From Butyricicoccus sp. (GTDB lineage Bacteria; Bacillota; Clostridia; Oscillospirales; Butyricicoccaceae), in the NCBI GenBank assembly GCA_020025885.1, contig JAHHRJ010000032.1, positions 1 to 25,045 on the forward strand: 25,045 bases of DNA. Reading direction: 5' to 3'. Below the pieces are notes generated by a model. It made no database searches. It worked only from the letters and a program-made list of their open reading frames with translations, and had not been told where the DNA came from. Of this stretch, positions 14,239-21,533 are shown piece after piece. The translations under genes were made by a program, and so were the position numbers. Every line of letters starts with the position of its first letter. Positions within the stretch are counted from its first letter, which is position 1.

Positions 14239-14520
14239 ATGGAATATGCATCTTTTTTGGTTATGATTGCGATTGTATCAATTGCATACATCGAAATTTC
14301 AAAATTGAAAGCGCAAATCACACAGCTGCAAAAACAAGTCAATGAACTATGCCGCTTGACAAACCATGAGCAGTTATCTTGCTATACCATTTCCGATGAA
14401 CTCAAAGAACTGGCACTCCACCTCAAAAATTCCGGAAAAGAAACGGAAGCTGTCAAAAAAATCCGCGAAGCAACGGCTATGCCATTGATCGAAGCCAAGC
14501 AGTATGTGGATCGCCTGTAA
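14239..14520 (+). CDS. Small membrane-anchored protein with L7/L12-like C-terminus
   Basis: This 93-residue protein starts at MEYASFLVMIAI; GGAGGG lies four to five bases upstream of the ATG. A single N-terminal membrane segment (about 3-19) is followed by a short coiled coil (SKLKAQITQLQKQVNELCRL) and a C-terminal helix-turn-helix-like tail, AVKKIREATAMPLIEAKQYVD. That tail resembles the C-terminal domain of ribosomal protein L7/L12 (pattern KxxREhTGLGLKEAKDLVE). The role is unknown. It has its own promoter and terminator and converges on nrdJ. Confidence 0.75.
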   Translation: MEYASFLVMIAIVSIAYIEISKLKAQITQLQKQVNELCRLTNHEQLSCYTISDELKELALHLKNSGKETEAVKKIREATAMPLIEAKQYVDRL

Positions 14521-14543
14521 TGTTACAATATCCCTCAAACGCG

Positions 14544-14584
14544 AAAAGAAGACACACGACCCAGTCGTATGCCTTCTTTTTTTT
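14544..14584. terminator. Bidirectional terminator between small gene and nrdJ
   Basis: An imperfect stem (AAAAGAAG outer arm, ACGAC/GTCGT inner arm, loop CCA) is followed by a T run on the plus strand and, because the outer arm is A-rich, also gives a T-rich tract on the minus strand. It lies between two convergent genes. Confidence 0.75.
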
Positions 14585-14602
14585 GTGTTATGTATCAGTG
14601 TC

Positions 14603-16957
14603 TTATCGGATTGGGCACACACCACCAACGCAGTCACTTGTACCAATATCCAGCTCGGTCTCCTCCTGCTCATACTTAGAAATTAGAGACGGATTGAACG
14701 GCTTCATCTTCGCAAGACGCGCCTCATATTCCTGCTTAGTGATCTCTTCATATGGCATCAGCTCATAGAAGTGATCGTCCAGACTCAGGAACGAGAGTGC
14801 TACCACGTCATCCCAGTTGTTCCATACCCACTCTTCTACCGCATCCCACTCGTTTTCGCGTACATGCACCGTGATCGAGCAGTTATGGTCAACATAGTTC
14901 GTCATGAACATCTTGTAGTTTTCCAGCTGTTCGATTGCAGAAACATCTGCCTTAACGCGTCCTGCTGGTGCTTTGACTGGGAATTCCACGACCTTTGTGC
15001 GGCAATCTTCCTCTGTCTGTCCGACTTCCGGGAATACTGGATAGCCCAGTTCTTCGCACACCTTGCAGAGCGGATCTTCTGCTGTAATGCGCACGCGGCG
15101 CACATAATACGGTGCATGGGAGTAATGAATACCGCTGGAAACGGTCGGCAGCAGAGACAGCGTCCCCTCTGGCTTTACGGTCGTTACAAGCAGCGGCTCT
15201 GGTGAGGACAAGGACGCTGCATACTGCTTTGCAGACTCATGTGCGATGCGGCGTAGTTCAGCGAGCAGGCTTGCCTCCTCTTCTCGGCTCATGCTGGTTG
15301 CATTCACCATATCCTGCCAGCCAGTCAGCGAACAGCCAAGCAGACGATCACGCTCCTGCACGCCGTTCCATTCGTGCATTTCCAGCTCGCGGCAAGTCAT
15401 ACGATATCCCGCACGTGCAGAAAGACGCTGTGCCTCCAAAAGTCCTGCACGGTCAAGTGTGCCATCTTCGCAGATAAACGCCATCACATTGATCGTTGTG
15501 AGGTTACACAGACCATGGTTGTCCAACAAGATCTCGCCGCAAGGGTTCACGCCGTTGAAGTTCGGGCGGCGCTTCGCACCTGCTTCTTGGTTGACCCAGC
15601 CCGGCTCACCAGAATAGCGCATCTGCTGCAAGTGCCAATGGAGCTGCTCACGGGTTGGCTTGCGAGTATAGAAAATAGAGTTATTGCTCATCTGGCGATG
15701 GGCAATGCTCTTGTCGATCTCCCAGCGATCCCCAACCTGCTTGTAGAGTGCAGACTTTGCCTGAATACAAGCAAGATCATCCTGATCAATGAGTCCAATT
15801 TCCGAGGTACGGCGCACACCGCCAGATACCACATTTTCGCCGATGATATTTGCAATGTCCAGCAAGTCGATCGGCTGAAGCTTTGCCTTTTCTGTCTGAT
15901 CCCGTGCACCTGCTGCTACAATGACCTTATGAATCTTATCGATCATGCGCATCATGGACTGATACCCGCTCGCCGTACCACCAAACACCTTGAGCTTTTC
16001 GCCCTTTGGACGGATATTGCTGTAATTGATGATAATGCGGTTGATCTTGTTGTATTCGTTGTTGTAGAGCAGCTGGAAATAACTATCAAGTGCCTGTGCC
16101 CAGCCTTCTTTGGAATCGCCAATGGTAATAAATGCGGTATCCTGCTGGAATGTCAGATTGGTGTATTCCAGACGCTCATTCTTCGGCACTTCCTGATACA
16201 TTTCATGCACCAGCTTCAAGCCTGTGCGAACCTTTGGCAGCTTTTCCGCATCCGCGCGCAGCACGCGCACGCCCACGCCTGATCCTACCATCAGGAGGTA
16301 GAACAGATCATGGTATGCATGGAAGTTATCAATGATTTCAAATGCGCAGTTGTAATTCGCCATGGGATACTGCTCCCCCACGCGTGTCTCACCCACCCAC
16401 AAGGTACGTCCTGACAGGAACTGCTTCATCTGGTAAATATTGCGGTATAGGGCTTCCGCTTCCTCGCGTGAGGTGGGTGCAAGCGAGCAGTTGTATTCAA
16501 CGGCACGGCGCACAGTCTCCCACCAAAATTCACGTCGTCCCAGATGAGGCAGATAGCGGGAATAGGTACGCGAATACACGAAAGAACCCAGCTGGTGCAT
16601 GGGATTTCCAGCGTGCTTGTAGGGGCTTAAAAACTCCTTGCTGAGCTTACCGTCTTTCCATTCATAGAGTCCACGGCTCTTCTCTTTATCCATGCGGTAT
16701 AAAATATATGCCTTTGCAGTATCAAAGTGCCCAACCTCAAAGAGTGCGCGTTCCACCAGATCTTGAACCTGTTCGATCTGGATCGTATCTTCTTCACGCT
16801 CTGCAAGGTGTGCTTCTACGTGCTGCATAACCTCTTCAATCATTTGTTCATCATAATCTCCGGCAGATACCGCCGCCAATCGAACCGCGCGCGCAATAAA
16901 TCTGCCATCATAGGCGACCGTCTTTCCTGTGCGCTTGGTTACATATTTGATTCTCAT
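14603..16957 (-). CDS. nrdJ: Adenosylcobalamin-dependent ribonucleotide reductase (class II)
   Basis: This is a 784-residue class II reductase that makes deoxyribonucleotides using coenzyme B12, with or without oxygen. An N-terminal ATP-cone (about 1-90: TKRTGKTVAYDGRFIARAV) is the usual allosteric module. The catalytic barrel includes NYNCAFE (substrate-site cysteine), SGVGVRVLRA, NPCGEILLDNHGLCNLTT with the radical-bearing Cys and conserved Glu, and VKPEGTLSLLPTVSSGIHYSHAPYYVRR. A C-terminal CVGGVC pair serves thioredoxin-type re-reduction. The start at 16957 has GGAGAGGAG upstream; a longer frame reaches 17071 but adds sequence outside the family. A small GC-rich hairpin (16976-16995) lies just before the ribosome site. 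A candidate NrdR box is at 17121-17136. Confidence 0.95.
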   Translation of the reverse strand: MRIKYVTKRTGKTVAYDGRFIARAVRLAAVSAGDYDEQMIEEVMQHVEAHLAEREEDTIQIEQVQDLVERALFEVGHFDTAKAYILYRMDKEKSRGLYEWKDGKLSKEFLSPYKHAGNPMHQLGSFVYSRTYSRYLPHLGRREFWWETVRRAVEYNCSLAPTSREEAEALYRNIYQMKQFLSGRTLWVGETRVGEQYPMANYNCAFEIIDNFHAYHDLFYLLMVGSGVGVRVLRADAEKLPKVRTGLKLVHEMYQEVPKNERLEYTNLTFQQDTAFITIGDSKEGWAQALDSYFQLLYNNEYNKINRIIINYSNIRPKGEKLKVFGGTASGYQSMMRMIDKIHKVIVAAGARDQTEKAKLQPIDLLDIANIIGENVVSGGVRRTSEIGLIDQDDLACIQAKSALYKQVGDRWEIDKSIAHRQMSNNSIFYTRKPTREQLHWHLQQMRYSGEPGWVNQEAGAKRRPNFNGVNPCGEILLDNHGLCNLTTINVMAFICEDGTLDRAGLLEAQRLSARAGYRMTCRELEMHEWNGVQERDRLLGCSLTGWQDMVNATSMSREEEASLLAELRRIAHESAKQYAASLSSPEPLLVTTVKPEGTLSLLPTVSSGIHYSHAPYYVRRVRITAEDPLCKVCEELGYPVFPEVGQTEEDCRTKVVEFPVKAPAGRVKADVSAIEQLENYKMFMTNYVDHNCSITVHVRENEWDAVEEWVWNNWDDVVALSFLSLDDHFYELMPYEEITKQEYEARLAKMKPFNPSLISKYEQEETELDIGTSDCVGGVCPIR

Positions 16958-17120
16958 GATGTGCTCCTCTCCAAAGCCGCCGACCTTTCGGCGGTCAAAA
17001 AACTTGTCTTGTTCTATTGTACGCATTTTTTGTTTTGCGCGAAAGGGTAAAAGCGCACGAAATTTGTCCACAATTTTTTCTGATTTCTCAATAAACTAAC
17101 ACTTGACTTATTTTTCCATC

Positions 17121-17136
17121 ACACTATATCTAGTGC
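17121..17136. promoter_or_regulatory. Candidate NrdR box upstream of nrdJ
   Basis: ACACTATATCTAGTGC matches the NrdR palindrome ACACwATATATwGTGT at about 14 of 16 positions. NrdR represses ribonucleotide reductase genes when dATP is high. NrdR sites usually come as two boxes about 30 bases apart; I see no convincing second box, which weakens the call. Confidence 0.55.
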
Positions 17137-17216
17137 TTCCATATTTTTCACGCCACATTTTATGCCACACATACATTCTCCTCCATGATCTGTGACGGAT
17201 TCCGGCATTTTGTCCC

Positions 17217-17246
17217 TTGTCAGTCCAAACCCAAGGTCTATATAAT
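17217..17246 (+). promoter_or_regulatory. Promoter of the YoaK-family gene
   Basis: TTGTCA (17217-17222), 18 bases, TATAAT (17241-17246), 37 bases before the chosen start. Confidence 0.65.
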
Positions 17247-17283
17247 AAAGAAAAGGGTAAAATACATTTAACGGGTGATATGC

Positions 17284-17964
17284 ATGAAAAAACAAATGTC
17301 AGACTCCCTCCTGCTCGCCATCTTTTTGACACTTGCCGGCGGATTTCAGGATGCCTATTCCTACAATTGCCGCGGACAAGTTTTTGCCAATGCACAGACG
17401 GGAAATATCGTGCTGTTTGGGCAGAACCTCGCCACGGGGCAATGGACACGCGCGGTGCATTATCTGCTGCCTGTGCTTTCTTTTGTGGTCGGCGTATATC
17501 TGACCGAGTGGATTCACCACTATCATAAATACAGCACCCGCATCCACTGGCGGCAGACCATCTTACTGGGTGAAATCGTCTTGCTTGTTTTGGTCGGTTT
17601 TCTTCCCAATACGATGGACGTTCCAGCAAATATCCTGCTTTCCTTCGCCTGTGCCATGCAGGTCAATACCTTCCGAAAATTCTGTGGACTGCCCTGTGCT
17701 ACCACCATGTGCATCGGCAATATGCGTTCTGCCGCTTCCCTGCTCTGCGAATATCATGTTACGCAGAATCCGGAGCTTCGCCAGAAAAGCTTGCATTATT
17801 ATTTTGTCATTGGCGTTTTTGCAGTTGGTGCAGCCTTTGGTGCTGTCCTCAGCCAGAGCCTTGGAAACCGTGCGATCTGGATCGCCGCTGCCTTGCAGCT
17901 CATCGGCTTCTTCTTGATGTTTTCCCCATACACACCACAAACAGCAGACGAAACTGCTGTTTGA
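17284..17964 (+). CDS. YoaK/DUF1275-family membrane protein
   Basis: This 226-residue protein has six or so hydrophobic segments. The family signature is clear: LTLAGGFQDAYSY near the N-terminus, then ANAQTGNIVLFGQNLATG, SFVVGVYLTEW, and the second-half repeat FACAMQVNTFRKFCGLPCATTMCIGNMRSAA. Members are predicted transporters or membrane enzymes without an established substrate. The start is placed at ATG 17284 with GGGTGAT upstream; a GTG at 17275 is in frame but lacks a site. A 10-bp perfect stem overlaps its stop codon. Confidence 0.85.
   Translation: MKKQMSDSLLLAIFLTLAGGFQDAYSYNCRGQVFANAQTGNIVLFGQNLATGQWTRAVHYLLPVLSFVVGVYLTEWIHHYHKYSTRIHWRQTILLGEIVLLVLVGFLPNTMDVPANILLSFACAMQVNTFRKFCGLPCATTMCIGNMRSAASLLCEYHVTQNPELRQKSLHYYFVIGVFAVGAAFGAVLSQSLGNRAIWIAAALQLIGFFLMFSPYTPQTADETAV
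17938..17963 (+). terminator. Hairpin at the yoaK stop codon
   Basis: A 10-bp perfect stem CAAACAGCAG/CTGCTGTTTG has loop ACGAAA. No T run follows, so its effect on transcription is doubtful. Confidence 0.35.
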
Positions 17965-18019
17965 CACAGAAAACTCAGTTTGGCATATACTATAAAATTG
18001 GAAAATTGTCGCTTTCTCC

Positions 18020-18049
18020 TTGACAAACTGCCGTAAAATGTCGTATACT
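18020..18049 (+). promoter_or_regulatory. Promoter of the polyamine operon
   Basis: TTGACA (18020-18025), 18 bases, TATACT (18044-18049). It is a near-consensus housekeeping promoter placed about 400 bases upstream of speD, which implies a long transcribed leader. Confidence 0.8.
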
Positions 18050-18081
18050 GAACCTGTCATGTGATATTACTTTCTGTATCC

Positions 18082-18222
18082 ATGCAAATATTTCTTCTGA
18101 CCTCCCATGTGTTTACTGGGACAAGGCCATACGGACAGCCGGGTCAACTGCCGACGGGCGGCGCGCTTCCGCCATTATTGATTGAGTTAAAAGCTCAAAT
18201 TTATAAGTTGGTTACTTTATAA
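18082..18222 (+). CDS. Possible leader peptide of the polyamine operon (uORF)
   Basis: This 46-codon frame starts ATG CAA ATA TTT and ends KLVTL-stop. The middle is rich in Gly and Pro (TRPYGQPGQLPTGGALPP) and the end is helical. Its stop codon falls inside the TTGGTTA/TAACCAG hairpin, so a terminating ribosome would disturb the two hairpins that hold the antiterminator strand. This is the geometry of translation-dependent attenuators. Against it: there is no clear ribosome-binding site, and a second 24-codon frame (18107-18181, Arg-rich end) overlaps it in another phase. Confidence 0.35.
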   Translation: MQIFLLTSHVFTGTRPYGQPGQLPTGGALPPLLIELKAQIYKLVTL

Positions 18223-18381
18223 CCAGTATGCAGGGTGCATACACAACTTGTAAAATGGTCAATAAGAGTAGTAAAAGTAAGTATTTGCTATCTGACTCTA
18301 TGCAGAACCTTTCTCTATCACATGGTCTTTGCGTGGTTGCCAATACATGAGGCATATCACTCTACCATACCGACTCATTTT

Positions 18382-18417
18382 ACAAGCAGTGTGCCTTCCG
18401 CATACTGCTTGTTTTTT
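18382..18417 (+). terminator. Intrinsic terminator in the speD leader
   Basis: A 12-bp stem (18382-18393 with 18401-18412, one G-U pair) has loop CCTTCCG and is followed by TTTTTT. It ends 37 bases before speD, so it can only act as a regulated or leaky stop for the operon behind it. Confidence 0.85.
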
Positions 18418-18454
18418 CATTGATTCTGATTTGATAAAAGGAGCATGCCGCAGC

Positions 18455-19207
18455 ATGGGGGAAAAGTTAAAGCTTTATGGGTTCAATAACCTGACGAAAT
18501 CTCTGAGTTTCAATATCTATGATGTCTGCTATGCCAAAACACCGCGCGAGCAGCAGGACTATATCGCCTATATCGACGAACAGTATAACTCTGAGCGACT
18601 CACCACGATCCTGACCACGCTAACCGATATGATCGGCGCAACTGTGCTCAACATCGCCAAGCAGGACTATGAACCACAGGGCGCTTCTGTTACCCTACTG
18701 ATTGCAGAGCGTCCGGTTCCAGGGGATACCCAGGTTGCGCATCTTGATAAAAGCCATGTCACGGTGCATACTTATCCTGAGTATCATCCAGAAACCAGCC
18801 TTGCGACCTTCCGTGTGGATATCGACGTAGCGACTTGCGGTGAGATCACCCCGCTGTCTACGCTCGATTATCTCATTGGCTCCTTTGACTCTGATATTAT
18901 CACCATGGATTATCGTGTGCGCGGCTTTACTCGTGATCTTAATGGGCAAAAGCTGTTTATGGATCACTCGGTTACTTCCATTCAAGATTATATCGCCCCT
19001 GCCACCATACGCCGTTATGATGCAGTCGATATCAATGTGTATAGCGCGAATCTGTTCCACACAAAAATGATGCTCAAGGAAATCGACCTGCAAAACTATC
19101 TGTTCAAAACCGACGTGTATGAACTTCCGCCTATGAAGCGACTTGAAATCATGAATAACATCCGCCGCGAGATGATTGAGATTTTCAGCGGCAGCAATAT
19201 CTATTAA
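18455..19207 (+). CDS. speD: S-adenosylmethionine decarboxylase proenzyme
   Basis: This 250-residue proenzyme is of the long, Escherichia coli type. It makes decarboxylated SAM, the aminopropyl donor for spermidine synthase. Collinear family segments are KLKLYGFNNLTKSLSFNIYD, CYAKTPREQQDYIAYIDEQY, NIAKQDYEPQGASVT, then the self-cleavage site in HLDKSHVTVHTYPE, where chain cleavage at the Ser creates the pyruvoyl group, then DYRVRGFTRDLNG and ANLFHTKMMLKE. The start at 18455 has AAAGGAG 11 bases upstream; an out-of-frame ATG at 18445 is too close to that site. It is the first gene of a six-gene polyamine operon and lies directly behind the leader terminator. Confidence 0.95.
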   Translation: MGEKLKLYGFNNLTKSLSFNIYDVCYAKTPREQQDYIAYIDEQYNSERLTTILTTLTDMIGATVLNIAKQDYEPQGASVTLLIAERPVPGDTQVAHLDKSHVTVHTYPEYHPETSLATFRVDIDVATCGEITPLSTLDYLIGSFDSDIITMDYRVRGFTRDLNGQKLFMDHSVTSIQDYIAPATIRRYDAVDINVYSANLFHTKMMLKEIDLQNYLFKTDVYELPPMKRLEIMNNIRREMIEIFSGSNIY

Positions 19208-19218
19208 AGAGGTGTGCC

Positions 19219-20676
19219 ATGAAACCATTATCTCAGGAGCGAGCACCTATTTATGAAGCGCTCGAATCCTTTCAAAAAATGCGCGTTGTCCCCTTTGATG
19301 TCCCCGGACACAAACGCGGACGCGGCAACCCAGAACTGACTGCCCTGCTTGGCGAGCAGTGCGTAAAGTTAGATGTCAACTCCATGAAGCCTCTGGATAA
19401 CCTTTGTCATCCGATTTCTGTCATTCGAGAAGCGGAACTGCTTGCAGCCGAGGCATTTGGCGCAGCGCATGCTTTCCTGATGGTTGGCGGTACCACATCG
19501 GCTGTGCAAAGCATGATCCTGTCTGTCGCAAAGCGCGGCGAAAAGATCATCCTACCACGCAATGTGCACCGCAGTGTCATGGGTGCAATGGTGCTTTGTG
19601 GTGCAATTCCGGTCTATATCGATCCTGCCTGTGACGATCGTCTGGGCATCCCGCTCGGTATGAGCGTATCCGCGGTGGAAAAAGCCATCAGGGAACACCC
19701 AGACGCGAAGGCAATTCTGGTCAACAACCCGACATATTACGGCATCTGCTCCGACCTGCGCCGCATTGTTGCACTGGCGCATGCACACGGCATGAAGTGT
19801 CTTGCCGACGAAGCACATGGCACCCATTTCTATTTTGGTGAAAACCTACCTGTTTCTGCAATGGCGGCTGGTGCAGATATGGCAGCTGTCTCCATGCATA
19901 AATCAGGCGGCAGTCTGACGCAGTCCTCCCTGCTGCTTTGCGGCCCTGCCATGAACGAGGGACATGTACGCCAGATCATCAACCTCACCCAAACGACCAG
20001 CGGTTCCTATCTGCTCTTGTCCAGTCTGGATATCTCACGCCGTAACCTTGCGCTGCGTGGCAAAGAATCTTTTGCCCGTGTTGTTGAGCTTGCGGAGTAT
20101 GCCCGCAAAGAGATCAATGCCATTGGCGGCTATTATGCGTTCTCCCGTGAACTATGCAACGGAGACAGTATTTATGATTTTGATACCACCAAGCTTTCTG
20201 TTAATACCTTACAGGTTGGTCTTGCTGGCATTGAGGTCTATGATCTTCTGCGCGATGAGTACGATATTCAAATCGAGTTTGGCGATTTGGGCAATATTTT
20301 GGCATATCTCTCGATTGGCGACCGCTCCCGCGAAATCGAACGTCTCGTGAGTGCCCTGTCCGAAGTACGCCGCCGCTTTGGTGGTTCGGAAACAGGACTC
20401 ATGAAGCAGGAGTATATCGAGCCAGATGTCGCGGTTTCTCCACAAGATGCATTCTATGCCGACAAGGAATCCCTGCCGATCATGGAGACTGTGGGACGCA
20501 TTTGCAGTGAATTTGTGATGTGCTATCCCCCTGGCATTCCAATCCTTGCCCCCGGTGAACGCATTACCCAAGAAATTCTGGATTATATCGTATATGCAAA
20601 GCAAAAGGGCTGCTCTATGACCGGTCCTGAAGACGCGGATATCACCCGTCTCAACGTACTCAAAAGGAGGGACTAA
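19219..20676 (+). CDS. speA: PLP-dependent arginine decarboxylase (Orn/Lys/Arg class, Bacillus SpeA type)
   Basis: This 485-residue fold-I decarboxylase probably converts arginine to agmatine. Family motifs include VPFDVPGHKRGRG near the N-terminus, HAFLMVGGTTSAVQSM, LPRNVHRSV, DEAHGTHFYFG and the PLP-binding lysine in SMHKSGGSLTQSS. A C-terminal domain ends with CYPPGIPILAPGERIT. Lysine or ornithine decarboxylases share this fold; arginine is preferred here because an agmatinase gene lies two genes downstream. It starts 11 bases after speD with AAAGAGGTG upstream. Confidence 0.9.
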   Translation: MKPLSQERAPIYEALESFQKMRVVPFDVPGHKRGRGNPELTALLGEQCVKLDVNSMKPLDNLCHPISVIREAELLAAEAFGAAHAFLMVGGTTSAVQSMILSVAKRGEKIILPRNVHRSVMGAMVLCGAIPVYIDPACDDRLGIPLGMSVSAVEKAIREHPDAKAILVNNPTYYGICSDLRRIVALAHAHGMKCLADEAHGTHFYFGENLPVSAMAAGADMAAVSMHKSGGSLTQSSLLLCGPAMNEGHVRQIINLTQTTSGSYLLLSSLDISRRNLALRGKESFARVVELAEYARKEINAIGGYYAFSRELCNGDSIYDFDTTKLSVNTLQVGLAGIEVYDLLRDEYDIQIEFGDLGNILAYLSIGDRSREIERLVSALSEVRRRFGGSETGLMKQEYIEPDVAVSPQDAFYADKESLPIMETVGRICSEFVMCYPPGIPILAPGERITQEILDYIVYAKQKGCSMTGPEDADITRLNVLKRRD

Positions 20677-20678
20677 CT

Positions 20679-21533
20679 TTGGATCTCTGGTTTTCTGAAT
20701 ATCACACCCCAAATGTCAAGCTCGCCATCCGTGTAGACCGTCAGCTCTACACCGGACAAAGTGAATTTCAGCGTATTGATGTGTTTGAATCCCCCGAATT
20801 CGGTCGTTTTCTGACACTGGACGGCTATATGATGCTGACCGAGAAAGACGAATTTATCTATCACGAAATGATCGTGCATGTCCCGCTCGCAGTACACCCA
20901 AATGTACGCCGCGTGCTGGTCATCGGCGCAGGTGACGGCGGTGTCATCCGTGAGCTGACTCGCTACCCCGATATTGAGCATATCGACATGGTTGAGATTG
21001 ATCCGCTCGTTGTGACTGTATCACGTGAATATCTGCCGGGGACTGCTTGCAGTCTGGACGATCCGCGTGTATCCATCCACTATGAAGACGGACTCAAGTT
21101 TATCCGCCGCTGTGAAGCAACCTATGATCTGATTATTGTAGACTCTACTGACCCATTCGGTCCAGGTGAAGGACTGTTCACCCGCGAGTTCTACGGCAAC
21201 TGCTACAAAGCCCTGCGTGAAGATGGCATCATGGTTAACCAGCACGAAAGCCCCTTCTATCAGGAGGACGCGATTGCCTGCCAGCGTGCGCACAAGCGTA
21301 TTGTGGAATCTTTCCCCATCAGCCGCGTCTATCAAGCACACATCCCAACGTATCCGTCTGGGCATTGGCTGTTTGGCTTTGCTTCCAAAAAATATCACCC
21401 GCTCAAGGATCTGGACGAAGCACGTTGGAAAGCATATAACCTGCCCTGCCGCTACTACACCACAACCTTGCACAAGGGTGCATTCTATATTCCCGCCTAC
21501 GTTGAGGAGTTATTAAAAGATGTTGAATCCTAA
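20679..21533 (+). CDS. speE: Spermidine synthase (aminopropyltransferase)
   Basis: This 284-residue enzyme transfers the aminopropyl group from decarboxylated SAM to putrescine. An N-terminal beta domain (ESPEFGRFLTLDGYMMLTEKDEFIYHEM) precedes the Rossmann methyltransferase-like core with VLVIGAGDGGVIRELTRYP, VEIDPLVV, and the DSTDPFGPGEGLFTREFY gate loop. The start is TTG, two bases past speA's stop, with AAAAGGAGG eight bases upstream; no ATG fits. Its end overlaps speB by 14 bases. In some thermophiles this family uses agmatine instead of putrescine, an alternative that cannot be excluded here. Confidence 0.93.
   Translation: MDLWFSEYHTPNVKLAIRVDRQLYTGQSEFQRIDVFESPEFGRFLTLDGYMMLTEKDEFIYHEMIVHVPLAVHPNVRRVLVIGAGDGGVIRELTRYPDIEHIDMVEIDPLVVTVSREYLPGTACSLDDPRVSIHYEDGLKFIRRCEATYDLIIVDSTDPFGPGEGLFTREFYGNCYKALREDGIMVNQHESPFYQEDAIACQRAHKRIVESFPISRVYQAHIPTYPSGHWLFGFASKKYHPLKDLDEARWKAYNLPCRYYTTTLHKGAFYIPAYVEELLKDVES

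Larger units (their letters stand above)
18056..18454 (+). promoter_or_regulatory. Structured leader RNA with terminator/antiterminator, upstream of speD
   Basis: The expected transcript runs about 400 nt before speD. Early hairpins are TTGAG/CTCAA (18183-18199), TTGGTTA/TAACCAG (18208-18226) and GTATGC/GCATAC (18226-18242, loop AGGGT). A perfect 11-bp complementarity links CTTGTAAAATG (18247-18257) to CATTTTACAAG (18376-18386). An outer, nested 8-bp one links CAGTATGC (18224-18231) to GCATACTG (18400-18407). Both 3' strands overlap the arms of the terminator at 18382-18417, so antiterminator and terminator exclude each other. The 116 nt enclosed by the inner helix (18258-18375) contains further short stems (AGAGT/ACTCT; CATG/CATG with TGG/CCA) and could be an aptamer. 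I recognise no known riboswitch consensus. The likely signal is a polyamine, SAM or arginine level; that is an inference. Confidence 0.7.

Noticed and set aside
17064..17072. TTGTCCACA resembling a DnaA box
   Set aside because: It is a single imperfect site with no cluster, AT-rich unwinding region or replication gene nearby.
18056..18417. T-box, SAM, lysine or guanidine riboswitch in the speD leader
   Set aside because: No T-box AGGGTGGNACCGCG element, no SAM-I core, no lysine-box core and no ykkC signature could be found by reading. Only the expression platform is clear.
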